From: Alloactinosynnema sp. L-07
Lineage (GTDB): Bacteria > Actinomycetota > Actinomycetes > Mycobacteriales > Pseudonocardiaceae
Reading direction: 5' to 3'
Assembly: GCF_900070365.1 (NCBI RefSeq)
Contig: NZ_LN850107.1
Location: 7,006,001-7,070,000 of the forward strand
DNA: 64,000 nucleotides
The notes under the pieces were generated by a model. It ran no database searches, was not told where the DNA came from, and was given only the letters and a program-made list of their open reading frames with translations. The position numbers and the translations under genes were made by a program. How positions within the stretch are numbered: the stretch's first letter is position 1; each line of letters begins with the position of its first letter. Shown here piece by piece: positions 52,736-61,695 of this stretch.

Positions 52736-54757
52736 ATGCGGGCCACTCGCCGTGCGATCGTCGCCACCCTGGTGGCCGGGCTGGCGGGGGCGTTCGTCGC
52801 CTTCCTGCCCACCGCCCATGCCGCGCAGACGACCTACCTCGTGGGCCGGGGGATCTCCGATGTCACGGGGCCCGCGGCGGAGAACGGGATGATGGGCTAC
52901 TCGGCCTTCGACCAGAAGACGAGCGGCATCCACCAGCGCCTGCGCTCCCGCGCGTTCATCGTCGTGGACCAGGCCAACGGCAAGCGGGTCGCCTACGTCA
53001 ACGCCGATCTCGCGATGATCTTCCGGGCGGTCCAGGAAAGCGTGCTGGCTAAGCTGAAGTCCCGCTACGGCGCCCTCTACACCAAGGAGAACGTGCTGCT
53101 CTCGGCCACGCACACGCACTCCGGCCCCGGCGGCTACTCGCACAACCTGGCCTACAACCTGGCGATTCTGGGCTTTCAGGAGCAGACCTTCAACGCCATC
53201 GTCGACGGCATCGTCGAGTCCGTCGAAAAGGCCCACGTCAACCTCAAGCCGGGCACGATCACGTTGGGGCGTGGCGAACTGACCGACGCCAGCGTCAACC
53301 GGTCCAGGGTCGGCTTCGAGGCCAACCCGGCCGCGGACAAGGCGCACTTCCCCAACGCGATCGACCCGGCCATGACCGTGCTGCGCTTCAGGCAGGGGGC
53401 GGCCGACGTCGGCTCGATCTCGTGGTTCGCCACCCACAACACGTCGGTGACCAACAAGAACACGCTCATCAGCCCGGACAACAAGGGATACGCGGCCTAT
53501 CAGTGGGAGCACGACCACAAGGGCGTGCGCTACCTGGACAGCAACCCGAACGGCTTCGTCGCGGCGTTCCCGAACACCAACGCGGGCGACATGTCGCCCA
53601 ACCTCAACCTGCGGCCCGGTTCCGGTCCGACCGAGGACGAGTTCGAGAACACCCGGATCGTCGGCGAGCGGCAGAACGCCAAGGCGCAGCAGGTCTACAA
53701 TGGACCGCAGACCCCGATCACCGGCGGTGTCGACTATCGGATGCGGTTCGTCGACATGTCCACTGTGGACGTCGAGGGCCGCTACACCACCGACGGCACC
53801 GCGAAGCGCACCTGTCCCGGCGTCGTCGGCGCCTCGACCATGGCGGGCAGCGTCGAGGACGGTCCGGCCCTCCCCGGCTTCACCGAGGGCATGACCTCGC
53901 CGATCGCGAAGCTGCTTGAGCCGCTCGACGTCGAGGTGCCGCAGTGGGTCAAGGACTGCCAGTACCCGAAGGCGTCGCTGGTGCCGACCGGGCTCATCCA
54001 GGCCACGCCGGACGTCCTGCCGCTGCAGATCGTCAAGCTCGGGCAGTTGCACCTGGTCGCGATGCCCGCCGAGGTCACCATCGTCTCGGGTCTGCGGGTC
54101 CGCCGGACCGTCGCCGCCGAGCTTGGTGTGCCGATCGAGAACGTGCTGATCCAGGCCTACGCCAACGACTACAGCCAGTACGTGACCACGCCGGAGGAGT
54201 ACGACAAGCAGCAGTACGAGGGCGGCTCCACGCTCTTCGGCCGCAACACGCTCCCGGCCTACCAGCAGGAGTTCGCCAAGCTCGCCCAGTCGCTGCGCAC
54301 GGGCACTCCGCTCGCGGCGGGACCGACGCCGGGCAAGCCGCCGTTCACCGACCTGAATCTGCAGACCGGGGTGGTGTTCGACGACAAGGCGCTGACCCAG
54401 AAGTTCGGTCAGGTGCTCACCCAGCCCTCGGCGGCCTACCAGCGCGGCCAGACCGTGACCGTCAAGTTCGTCACCGGGCACCCGAAGAACAACCTGCGCC
54501 GCAACGGCACGTTCCTGGAGATCTACCGCCAGGTCGCGGGCCAGTGGGTCCGCGTCGCCGACGACGGCGACTGGTCCACCCGCTACCGGTGGGAGCGGGT
54601 CGGCGTCGCCAACTCCGAGGCCACGATCACCTGGGCCATCCCGGCGGACACGCCGCCCGGCAGCTACCGGGTCGTCCACCACGGCGACTGGAAGAGTGGT
54701 TGGACCGGCGCCATCTCACCGTTCACCGGAACCTCCAACACGTTCACCGTGGGCTGA
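52736..54757 (+). CDS. Secreted neutral ceramidase
   Basis: 673 residues. Cleaves ceramide to sphingosine and fatty acid outside the cell. Signal peptide (VATLVAGLAGAFVAFL, cleavage after AHAA). Catalytic domain with the zinc-ligand region LLSATHTHSGPGGYSHN, WFATHNTSV, and the family motif NAGDMSPNLNL containing the nucleophile serine. The C-terminal 150 residues form the immunoglobulin-like domain of neutral ceramidases (RNGTFLEIYRQVAGQWVRVA). Start ATG 52736. A sphingomyelinase-like gene begins 13 bases after its stop. Confidence 0.93.
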   Translation: MRATRRAIVATLVAGLAGAFVAFLPTAHAAQTTYLVGRGISDVTGPAAENGMMGYSAFDQKTSGIHQRLRSRAFIVVDQANGKRVAYVNADLAMIFRAVQESVLAKLKSRYGALYTKENVLLSATHTHSGPGGYSHNLAYNLAILGFQEQTFNAIVDGIVESVEKAHVNLKPGTITLGRGELTDASVNRSRVGFEANPAADKAHFPNAIDPAMTVLRFRQGAADVGSISWFATHNTSVTNKNTLISPDNKGYAAYQWEHDHKGVRYLDSNPNGFVAAFPNTNAGDMSPNLNLRPGSGPTEDEFENTRIVGERQNAKAQQVYNGPQTPITGGVDYRMRFVDMSTVDVEGRYTTDGTAKRTCPGVVGASTMAGSVEDGPALPGFTEGMTSPIAKLLEPLDVEVPQWVKDCQYPKASLVPTGLIQATPDVLPLQIVKLGQLHLVAMPAEVTIVSGLRVRRTVAAELGVPIENVLIQAYANDYSQYVTTPEEYDKQQYEGGSTLFGRNTLPAYQQEFAKLAQSLRTGTPLAAGPTPGKPPFTDLNLQTGVVFDDKALTQKFGQVLTQPSAAYQRGQTVTVKFVTGHPKNNLRRNGTFLEIYRQVAGQWVRVADDGDWSTRYRWERVGVANSEATITWAIPADTPPGSYRVVHHGDWKSGWTGAISPFTGTSNTFTVG

Positions 54758-54770
54758 TGAGATAGCGAAC

Positions 54771-55724
54771 GTGAAACGAATTCTGCTTGTCGCGGCGGCC
54801 CTGCTTGCCGCCGCGACGCCTGCTCACGCCGCTCCCGCGACGACGGTTTCGGTGCTGGCGTTCAACATCTACCAGCTGCCGCGCGTCGCCGACGGCGACG
54901 TCGCGGCCAAGGAGAAGCGCGCCAGGGACGCCGAGGCGGCCATCCGCGCGGCCGACGCCGACGTGGTGATCCTGTCCGAGGCGTTCAGCGCGGAGGCCGA
55001 GTCGCTGCGCGGCAGGCTGGCCGACCGCTGGCCCGCGCAGACCCCGCTGGTCGGGCAGCACTGCTCGACATCACCCGGCTGGACGACGGTCAACGGCAAC
55101 TGCTCGAACAGCGTGGCCGTCGTCAACGGCGGGGTGACGGTACTAAGCAAGTACGCGGTCACGGCCAAGCACCAGTTGGTTTACCGCAACTCGTTCTGGC
55201 CGACCGCCGACTACTACTCCAATAAGGGCGCCGCCTTGGTCCGCGTGGTCAAGAACGGCCGCGCGGTGTGGGTCGCGGGCACACACCTGCAGGCCGACCA
55301 GTCGCCGTTCTCCATCGCCAGGTCGCACGAGGTGCGGATGGGTCAGCTTGGCGAACTCCGGGTGCTGGTGGACAAGTACGCGCCCGCGAGCGAACCGGTG
55401 ATCGTCGGCGGCGACCTCAACGTCGAGTACTGGGCCGGGCGGTCGCGGCTGGACGGTTCGGGCCGCGATCAGGTCCAGCAGGCCGCCGCCGCGGTGGGCG
55501 GGCCGATCGTGGGCAGCCCGGTGCAAGCCCACACCTACGACGGCGTCACCAACTCGATCGCCCGCGCCAACGGCGGCGCGATCTACCGCGACGTCCTGGA
55601 CTACATCGGTGCGACGGCGTCGAAGGGCAGGCCCCTGGCGTCGGTCGGCGCGGTCCGCACGCTGGGCTTCGGCCAAGGTGAGCCGTCCGACCACTATCCG
55701 GTCCTCGCGACGGTCGCGTACTGA
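54771..55724 (+). CDS. Secreted sphingomyelinase C-like phosphodiesterase
   Basis: 317 residues, start GTG 54771. Signal peptide (ILLVAAALLAAATPAHA). DNase I-like fold: Asn in VLAFNIYQLP, Glu in VVILSEAF, His in VWVAGTHLQAD, the GGDLNVEYW motif and the terminal SDHYPVLA with the catalytic histidine. The GTHLQA and SDHYPV contexts point to bacterial sphingomyelinase rather than DNase. It would turn sphingomyelin or similar phospholipids into ceramide, the substrate of the gene product upstream. Confidence 0.88.
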   Translation: MKRILLVAAALLAAATPAHAAPATTVSVLAFNIYQLPRVADGDVAAKEKRARDAEAAIRAADADVVILSEAFSAEAESLRGRLADRWPAQTPLVGQHCSTSPGWTTVNGNCSNSVAVVNGGVTVLSKYAVTAKHQLVYRNSFWPTADYYSNKGAALVRVVKNGRAVWVAGTHLQADQSPFSIARSHEVRMGQLGELRVLVDKYAPASEPVIVGGDLNVEYWAGRSRLDGSGRDQVQQAAAAVGGPIVGSPVQAHTYDGVTNSIARANGGAIYRDVLDYIGATASKGRPLASVGAVRTLGFGQGEPSDHYPVLATVAY

Positions 55725-55727
55725 GCC

Positions 55728-55756
55728 GAGGTCGGGCCGGGGTCCGGCCCGACCTC
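55728..55756. terminator. Bidirectional terminator
   Basis: A 13-bp perfect stem GAGGTCGGGCCGG/CCGGCCCGACCTC with loop GGT, exactly between the convergent stops at 55724 and 55757. Confidence 0.9.
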
Positions 55757-55930
55757 TCAGCGCTCCAGTTCGATCGGGCCGAGCACGAGCTTGCCGTCGA
55801 CCACCACGATGACCGCGACGCCGATCAGCGCCAGCACCGCGAGGACGACAAGCGCCTTGACCAGCGGGCGCCACGCGCCCATGAGGAGGCGCCAGGCCAG
55901 GCCCGGCCAGCTGTCGGGATCGGGCGTCAT
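55757..55930 (-). CDS. Small single-pass membrane protein
   Basis: 57 residues, ATG 55930 with AGGGGAT upstream. One strong transmembrane helix (ALVVLAVLALIGVAVIVVV, residues 29-47) with a short charged tail (DGKLVLGPIELER). Function unknown. Support comes from the terminator placed exactly at its stop and the convincing helix. Confidence 0.55.
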   Translation of the reverse strand: MTPDPDSWPGLAWRLLMGAWRPLVKALVVLAVLALIGVAVIVVVDGKLVLGPIELER

Positions 55931-55984
55931 CGCGATCCCCTGGTGATCCGTGGCGCACGCGACGCGACGGAATCTTCTATCGTC

Positions 55985-56290
55985 ATGTCTGCGGACGACC
56001 TCACTTCCTTGGTATCCACCTGTCGTGCGGCTCCGCGCCCGAGGCGGTCTCCTGTTCCAGCAGGAGGCCGCCCTTTGTGGTCCAGGCCGGTCAGCCGTGG
56101 ATGCACGTGCATTTGCACGTGCAGCAGATCGTACCGGGACGGTCACTCACCGACAACGAAGCCGGGCCTAAGGAACCTGGACGGGTTGCCGCGCGCTGCC
56201 GCTGGCGCGCCCAGCACCTGCAGGCCGCCATCGAGGGCCTTGACCAGCACCGCGAGGCGGAACAGCGTTCGCGTCACACCTGCCGGCATG
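55985..56290 (+). other. Possible decayed short gene
   Basis: The 380 bases between 55931 and 56310 hold no intact gene. Coding-like stretches occur in changing plus-strand frames: MSADDLTSLVSTC near 55985, then PPFVVQAGQPWMHVHLHVQQ and SLTDNEAGPKEPGR from about 56065. This is compatible with a frameshifted small gene. Two TGCACGTGCA-type palindromes lie side by side near 56101-56121. No family recognised. Confidence 0.25.
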
Positions 56291-56310
56291 CCTCCGATCG
56301 AGACATTCGA

Positions 56311-56975
56311 TCAGGTGAGGCGTTGTTCCAATACCTGTCCGTGCCAGGTGCCGTCGACCACGAAGGTGTCGGTCGGGGTGAAGCCGTTGCGGACGTAGTA
56401 GGCGACGAGTTCGCCCTCGGCGCCCGCCCAGCAGTCGACCCGCAGCAGGCCGATGCCCGCGGCCCTGGTCCGCTCCCTGGCGAAGTCCAGCAGGGCCGCG
56501 CCGACGCCGCGGCCGGTGAACGTCCGTGACGTGATGAGCAAGCGGACGTAGTTCTCTTGCTCATCGACCGGCGGGATCCACTCCGGCGCCGGGCTGATCA
56601 TCAAGGCGCCCGCAGGCTAGGGCATGTCCTGCGGATCATGGCGGGCGCTATCCGCGCCCGCTTGGCCCCTGGCCGCGCCGCGGGAACGGCCACGGACAAC
56701 CAGTACGCGACCGTCCCCGCGGCGCGCCCAGGAACCAAGCGGATCACGGATACCACCCACCATGATCCACAGGACACGCCCTGGCCGTCCACCTCGCTGA
56801 TCCACAGGCCGGGGCTCTCGGCCATCCCGCGCACCCGGTCGACCTTCGCGGGCACGGTCGACAACGGTTCGCTGCCCCACTGGCCGGACTGCCCGCGGGT
56901 GACCATCCAGGCGACGGCGTCGTCGAAGAAGGCGAGCAAGGTGTCGGCGTCGGCCGGGGTGCCCGGACGGATCAT
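56311..56975 (-). pseudogene. GNAT acetyltransferase gene split by a MITE
   Basis: The N-terminal half runs from ATG 56975 (overlapping the hrpB stop, ATGA) to about 56782: MIRPGTPADADTLLAFFDD...LWISEVDGQ. The C-terminal half resumes at about 56619 (PAGALMISPAPEWIPPVDEQ) with the acetyl-CoA loop TFTGRGVGAALLDFARE and ends at 56311. In between is the 162-bp MITE. Joining the halves without it restores one continuous GNAT protein of about 167 residues. As it stands the frame reads into the element and out of family. Confidence 0.85.
56620..56781. mobile_element. 162-bp MITE, copy 2, inserted in a GNAT gene
   Basis: 162 bp, 97 percent identical to 33984-34145 (five substitutions, no length change), same orientation, with the same 26-bp imperfect inverted ends. 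Its insertion is recent enough that both gene halves remain clear. Confidence 0.88.
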
Positions 56976-59962
56976 CGGGAGTCCTTCCGCTGGATGGTGT
57001 GCCGGGTGGGCAGGGCGGTCGTGGGGTCCTCCGGCCAGCGGTGCCGGGGGTAGCGGCCGCGCAGGTCGGCGCGGACCTGGGGATAGCCGGTGGTCCAGAA
57101 GCTCTTGAGGTCGCCGGTGACCGCGGTCGGCCGCCCGGCGGGGGACAGCAGGTGCAGCACAACGGGCACGCGGCCGTCGACGACGGTCGGGCTCTCGGTC
57201 CAGCCGAACACCTCCTGCACCTTCACCGGCAGCGCGGGACTGTCGCCCGTGTAATCCACCCGAACGCGTGAACCGGACGGTACTTCGATCCGCTCGGGGA
57301 CCAACTCGTCCAACCGCGCCGCGGCGGGCCACGGCAGCAGCGCGCGCAGCGCGTCGGTCAGGTTGAGGCGGCCGAGGTCGGCGCGGGAGCGGGCGGTGCC
57401 GAGCCAGGTGTCGGCGGCGGCCAGGAGGGCGTCGTCGTCCACCGCGGGCCACGGGTCGCCCAGGACGCGGTGCAGCAGGTCCAGACGGGCCCGCAGCGAC
57501 CGGGCGCCGTCGCTGAAGGTGACCAGGGTCAGGCCGTGTTTGCGCAGGCCGTCGCGCAGGGCCTGCCGGACGGCGTCGGCGGGCGGGTTCGCCAGCGGAC
57601 GCTCGTGCAGGCCGATCGCTCCCAGCCTGCGGACCCGGCGGGCCCGCACGTCACCATCGGCCCACACCACCTCGTCGACCGTGCTGACCAACGCCGGAGC
57701 CGCCGCGACGGCCAACTCCTCATCGGCGCGCGCGGCCAGCCGGACCCGCCCGTGGGCGTGACCCGGGGCCCGGTCGGCGACCGCGACGGCCAGCCACTCG
57801 GGATCGCCCAGGCCGCTGCCGGGCGGCAGCTCGACGGCGGTGCCGCCCGCGAGCAGGTAGATCCGCGAGCCCTTGCCGCGTCTGCGGGCGAGGCGTTCTG
57901 GATGGGCCAGCGCGGTGATCAGGGCAGGGTCGGCCCGACCCCAGTTCTGGGTGCCCGACGATTCGCCGACCGCCCGCTCTTGTTCGACGGAGGCGGCGGG
58001 TTGGGGGGACGCGGTGCGTGCCCGCTGTTCGCTGTCTCCCTGGACTTGTTTGGCGGTGGCTGTGGCTGTGGTTTGTGTGGCCGTGGTGCGTGCCTGCTGT
58101 TCGTCGTCTGCTCGGCCGTATTCGGCGGTGGCTGTGGTTTGTGTGGCGGTGGTGCGCGCCTGCTGTTCGTCGTCTGCTCGGCCGTATTCGGCGGTGGCTG
58201 TGGTTTGTGTGGCCGTGGTGCGTGCCTGCTGTTCGTCGTCTGCTCGGCCGTATTCGGCGGTGGCTGTGGTTTGTATGGCGGTGGTGCGTGTCTGCTGGTC
58301 GCCGTCTGCCTTGCCTTGCTCGGCGGCGGCTTGTGTGGAGGAGGTGCGTGCCCCATGGTCGCTGTCTGCCATGTCTTGTTCGGCGGAGGCTGTGGTCTGT
58401 GCTGAGGCGGTGCGCGCCCGCGGTTCGCCGCCCTTGTCCTTCAGCGCGGAAACCTGCACCCGCGTTCGTCCCTCGGGTCCTGGAGGCCGTGCGCTCGGTG
58501 CGTCCGGCCGTCGGCCTGCCTGGGTCGTCGGCTCGACCAGCCGGGCGAGTCTGCCGACCTCCCTGCGCCACCGCGCGGACTTCGGCGTGCCAGACCGCAG
58601 CGCCCGCAGGCCGCTGTCCAGGTCCGCGGTGTCGACCAGCGTGTCGTCGTCCAGCACCGCGACGACCTCGGCGGCGGCCCGCGGACCCACCTTGGCGGCG
58701 CCGTCGAGCAGGGCGCGGGCGATGCGCGGGTGCAGGCCGAGGCGGGCGATGGCGGTGCCGCGCTCGGTCACTGTGTCGCCGTCGAGGGCGCCGAGGGCGC
58801 GCAGGGTCTGCTGGCCCGCGGCGAGCGGGCCCGCGGGCGGCGCGTCCCACCAGCGCAGGGCGCCGCCGTCCGGGGTGCCCCAGCAGGCCAGCTCCAGCGC
58901 CAGGCGGGTCAGGTCGGCGGTGCGGATCTCCGGCTCGGGGTAGCGGGGGAGGGTGGCGTGCTCGTGCTCGGGCCAGCAGCGGTAGACCCGACCCGGCGCC
59001 TCCCGCCCCGCGCGGCCCGCGCGCTGGTCGGCCACCGCCGCCGACACCCGGACGGTGACCAGGCCTGCCAACCCGCGTCGATGGTCCACACGCGACACTC
59101 GGGACTGGCCGGCGTCGACCACGGCGCGCACGCCCGGCACGGTCAGGCTCGACTCGGCGACGGCCGTGGACAGCACCACCCGCCTGCGCGGGCCCGGGGT
59201 CAGGGCGGCGTCCTGCTCGGCGTTGGCCAGCCTGCCGTGCAACGGAAGCACGTCGGCGTCGAGGTCGGACAGCGCGGCCGCGACCCGGCGGATCTCGGCC
59301 GCGCCGGGCAGGAACACCAGCACGTCACCGTCCCCTTCGGACAGTGCGGCCCTGGTCGCCCGCGCCGCGCACGCCTCGATCCGCTCCCCGCGCAGCGGCG
59401 GCAGATAACGGGTGTCGACCGGGAAGGTGCGTGCGTCGACCCGGATCACCGGCGCGTCACCGAGCAGGGCGGCGAGCCGGGCCTCGGCGACGGTGGCGGA
59501 GGTGGCCAGCAGCCGCAGGTCCGGCCGCAGCCCGTCGCGGGCGTCGAGGAGCATGGCCAGCAGCAGGTCGGCGTCGAGGTGGCGCTCGTGGCACTCGTCG
59601 AGCAGCACGGTGTCCACACCGGACAGCTCGGGGTCCGATTGCAGGCGGCGCACCAGGAGCCCAGAGGTGACCACCTCGATCCGGGTGTCCTTCGACACTT
59701 TCCGGTCGCCGCGCACCGCGTAGCCGACGGTCTTGCCGACAGGCTCACCCAGCAGCGCGGCCATCCGCGCGGCGGCGGCGCGGGCGGCCAGCCTGCGCGG
59801 CTCGGCGACCACGACTTTGCCGAACTCCGCCAGCGCAGGCGGCACCAGCGTCGTCTTGCCGGTGCCCGGCGGCGCCACGAGCACCGCCGTGCCGTGGTCG
59901 ATCACCGTCCGGGCGATCTCGGCCAGCGCGGCGCGCACCGGGAGGTCGGGCAGGGTTGCCAT
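56972..59962 (-). CDS. hrpB: ATP-dependent helicase HrpB with repeat insertion
   Basis: 996 residues against about 830 in most HrpB proteins. DEAH-box RNA-helicase-type motifs: GTGKTTLVPPAL (I), VVAEPRRLAARAAA (Ia), LLDECHERH (II), LLATSATVA (III), STAVAESSLTVPGVRAVVD (V) and AGRAGREAPGRVYR (VI), then an HA2 region and the HrpB C-terminal domain (WAAAARLDELVPERIEVPSG-like). Residues of about 495-670 are an extra low-complexity Thr/Ala/Gln/Asp/Arg segment made of 22-residue repeats. Start ATG 59962; GTG 59968 is possible. Substrate RNA unknown. Confidence 0.9.
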   Translation of the reverse strand: MATLPDLPVRAALAEIARTVIDHGTAVLVAPPGTGKTTLVPPALAEFGKVVVAEPRRLAARAAAARMAALLGEPVGKTVGYAVRGDRKVSKDTRIEVVTSGLLVRRLQSDPELSGVDTVLLDECHERHLDADLLLAMLLDARDGLRPDLRLLATSATVAEARLAALLGDAPVIRVDARTFPVDTRYLPPLRGERIEACAARATRAALSEGDGDVLVFLPGAAEIRRVAAALSDLDADVLPLHGRLANAEQDAALTPGPRRRVVLSTAVAESSLTVPGVRAVVDAGQSRVSRVDHRRGLAGLVTVRVSAAVADQRAGRAGREAPGRVYRCWPEHEHATLPRYPEPEIRTADLTRLALELACWGTPDGGALRWWDAPPAGPLAAGQQTLRALGALDGDTVTERGTAIARLGLHPRIARALLDGAAKVGPRAAAEVVAVLDDDTLVDTADLDSGLRALRSGTPKSARWRREVGRLARLVEPTTQAGRRPDAPSARPPGPEGRTRVQVSALKDKGGEPRARTASAQTTASAEQDMADSDHGARTSSTQAAAEQGKADGDQQTRTTAIQTTATAEYGRADDEQQARTTATQTTATAEYGRADDEQQARTTATQTTATAEYGRADDEQQARTTATQTTATATAKQVQGDSEQRARTASPQPAASVEQERAVGESSGTQNWGRADPALITALAHPERLARRRGKGSRIYLLAGGTAVELPPGSGLGDPEWLAVAVADRAPGHAHGRVRLAARADEELAVAAAPALVSTVDEVVWADGDVRARRVRRLGAIGLHERPLANPPADAVRQALRDGLRKHGLTLVTFSDGARSLRARLDLLHRVLGDPWPAVDDDALLAAADTWLGTARSRADLGRLNLTDALRALLPWPAAARLDELVPERIEVPSGSRVRVDYTGDSPALPVKVQEVFGWTESPTVVDGRVPVVLHLLSPAGRPTAVTGDLKSFWTTGYPQVRADLRGRYPRHRWPEDPTTALPTRHTIQRKDSR
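58012..58430. repeat. 66-bp tandem repeat array inside hrpB
   Basis: Units begin at 58084, 58150, 58216 and 58282, exactly 66 bp apart; the first three are almost identical and decayed units extend to both sides (about six in all). On the minus strand each encodes 22 residues such as YGRADDEQQARTTATQTTAT, so unit gain or loss keeps the frame. Confidence 0.9.
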
Positions 59963-60012
59963 GTTCACAGCTTCTCAGGCTGCACTCAGCGTGAGCCGGT
60001 AGCGTCCGCGCT

Positions 60013-60483
60013 GTGACCAAGGCGTCCGTCCTGGACGGCATCGGCACCCTGCTCCGACTCGGGCTCGCGGCCGTCTGGCTGGTCTCCGGGTGGATCAAGG
60101 TGAGTGATCCCAACCAGACCTTCATCGCGGTGCAGGCCTTCGACGTGTTACCCGGACCGCTGGTCAGCGTGGTGGCGGCGGGCCTGCCGTTCCTCGAGCT
60201 CGCGCTCGGGCTGCTGCTGCTGCTGGGCCTGGGCACCAGACTGGTCGCGGTGGTGTCGGGCCTGGTCCTGCTGGCGTTCATCGCGGGCGTGGCCCAGTCA
60301 TGGGCGCGCGGCCTGAGCATCGACTGCGGCTGCTTCGGCGGCGGCGGCCCGGTCACCGAGGGACAGACGAAGTACCCGCAGGAGTTGGCCCGCGACATCG
60401 GTTTCCTGGTGATGGCGGTGTGGCTGACACTGCGGCCCCGAACCTGGCTGTCGGTCGACGGCCGGTTCCTGAACGCGAGTTAG
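60013..60483 (+). CDS. MauE/DoxX-type membrane protein
   Basis: 156 residues, start GTG 60013. Four transmembrane helices (LLRLGLAAVWLVSGWIKV; PLVSVVAAGLPFLELALG; LVAVVSGLVLLAFIAGVAQ; DIGFLVMAVWLTL). A cysteine pair in SIDCGCFGGGG lies in the third loop, as in MauE proteins that pass electrons to thioredoxin-like partners. The DsbA-like gene begins 15 bases later, consistent with a membrane electron donor and its periplasm-side partner. Confidence 0.85.
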   Translation: MTKASVLDGIGTLLRLGLAAVWLVSGWIKVSDPNQTFIAVQAFDVLPGPLVSVVAAGLPFLELALGLLLLLGLGTRLVAVVSGLVLLAFIAGVAQSWARGLSIDCGCFGGGGPVTEGQTKYPQELARDIGFLVMAVWLTLRPRTWLSVDGRFLNAS

Positions 60484-60497
60484 GAAGGGTAAGTCAG

Positions 60498-61289
60498 GTG
60501 GGTGGAGCGGAGCGCAGCGCTCGCAAGCGGAAGCAGACCACGCCGGCCAAGTCGGCGGTGGCCGCGGCTCGGGCGGTCGGCCCGGACCGGTCGAAGATCA
60601 TTCTTGGCGTGGTCGCGGTCGTGCTCATCGCCGCGGCGGTCATCGGCGGCGTGATCTATACGAACAGCCAGAAGAACGCCACCCAAGGCCAGGCCATCAA
60701 GGTCGTCACCGTCTCGGTCGACGCCCCGGTCAAGCGCGACGGCGGGGTGGTCGAGGTCGGCAAGGACACGGCCAAGGTGACGCTGGACGTGTACGAGGAC
60801 TTCCTGTGCCCGGCGTGCGCGGTCTTCGAGGGACAGGTCGCGTCGGCGCTGGAGGGCAAGATCGCCGACGGTACCCTGAAGGTGCGGTTCCACCTGGTCA
60901 ACCTGCTCAACAACAAGTCGGACCCGGCGGGCTACTCCACCGACTCGGCCAACGCCGCGCTGCTGGCAGCCGACGAGGGCAAGTTCTTGTCCTTCCACAA
61001 GAGCCTCTTCGAGGACCAGCCTGCCGAGGGCGCGCGCGGGTGGACCAAGGACCAGCTGATCGAGCTGGGCAAGGCCACCGGAGTGACGTCGTCGGCGTTC
61101 GTGGACGGGGTTCGGTCGGGCAAGTACGACTCGCTGGTGAGTGAGGAGTATCAGAAGGCTCGGTCGGATGAGGGGCTGCAGCAGGACTTCGGGGGCGGGC
61201 AGAAGGGCTTCGGCACCCCGACCCTGGCCACCGGCGGCAAGGCGATCGACACGTCCGACCCGAACTGGCTGGACAAGCTGACGGGCTGA
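60498..61289 (+). CDS. Membrane-anchored DsbA-family thiol oxidoreductase
   Basis: 263 residues, GTG 60498. Basic cytoplasmic N-terminus (ERSARKRKQTT), one transmembrane helix (IILGVVAVVLIAAAVIGGVI, about residues 34-53), then an extracytoplasmic thioredoxin_4/DsbA domain with active site CPAC in EDFLCPACAVFE and the cis-proline loop FGTPTLATGG. Likely forms or repairs disulphides in exported proteins, paired with the MauE-type protein. Confidence 0.9.
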   Translation: MGGAERSARKRKQTTPAKSAVAAARAVGPDRSKIILGVVAVVLIAAAVIGGVIYTNSQKNATQGQAIKVVTVSVDAPVKRDGGVVEVGKDTAKVTLDVYEDFLCPACAVFEGQVASALEGKIADGTLKVRFHLVNLLNNKSDPAGYSTDSANAALLAADEGKFLSFHKSLFEDQPAEGARGWTKDQLIELGKATGVTSSAFVDGVRSGKYDSLVSEEYQKARSDEGLQQDFGGGQKGFGTPTLATGGKAIDTSDPNWLDKLTG

Positions 61290-61462
61290 CCCGGCGGACC
61301 GGGCTTGCCTGGTTGACCTGGCCGATCCGGCTGATCCGGCTGATCCGGCTGACCTAGCCACGTGCCTGGCCCGACCGACTTGGCCAGCTTGTGCCTGGCA
61401 CGCCTGGCCCGGCCGACCCTGCCGTTCTAGCGAAATCGGCCCGATCTGGGCTGGACCAGCTG

Positions 61463-61507
61463 ATTGTCGGATTGTTCAACCTTCCTCTTGTTGAACAATC
61501 CGACAAT
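61463..61507. terminator. AT-rich hairpin between convergent genes
   Basis: An 18-bp perfect stem (ATTGTCGGATTGTTCAAC with its complement) and a 9-base loop, in the 406-base gap 61290-61695. The same gap holds three tandem CTGATCCGG units (near 61329-61355) and degenerate CCTGGC-rich sequence; no gene is seen. The low GC of the stem is unusual for a local terminator and might be an operator relic. Confidence 0.55.
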
Positions 61508-61695
61508 CGCAGGTACTCCAGTGCGCTGAGTCGATGCATTTGAGTGGACCGGCGGGGATCTCGCCCAAAGATCATCAGCCCGGCCGGCCCAGCCCAGCCC
61601 GCACGGCTCTGTCCAGCCAGCCCGCACTGCTCCAGGCGGCAGCCTCTCTCTCCAGCCCGGGCAGTGCCGGTCTCCCCAAGCAAGGCTCCGACCGG

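Noticed and set aside
56077..56529. 150-codon plus-strand ORF
   Set aside because: Its second half is antisense to the GNAT pseudogene; only the first part has a weak coding signal, recorded as a possible decayed gene.
58012..58430. CRISPR-like array
   Set aside because: The 66-bp units are directly adjacent without spacers and lie in frame within hrpB; it is a coding tandem repeat.
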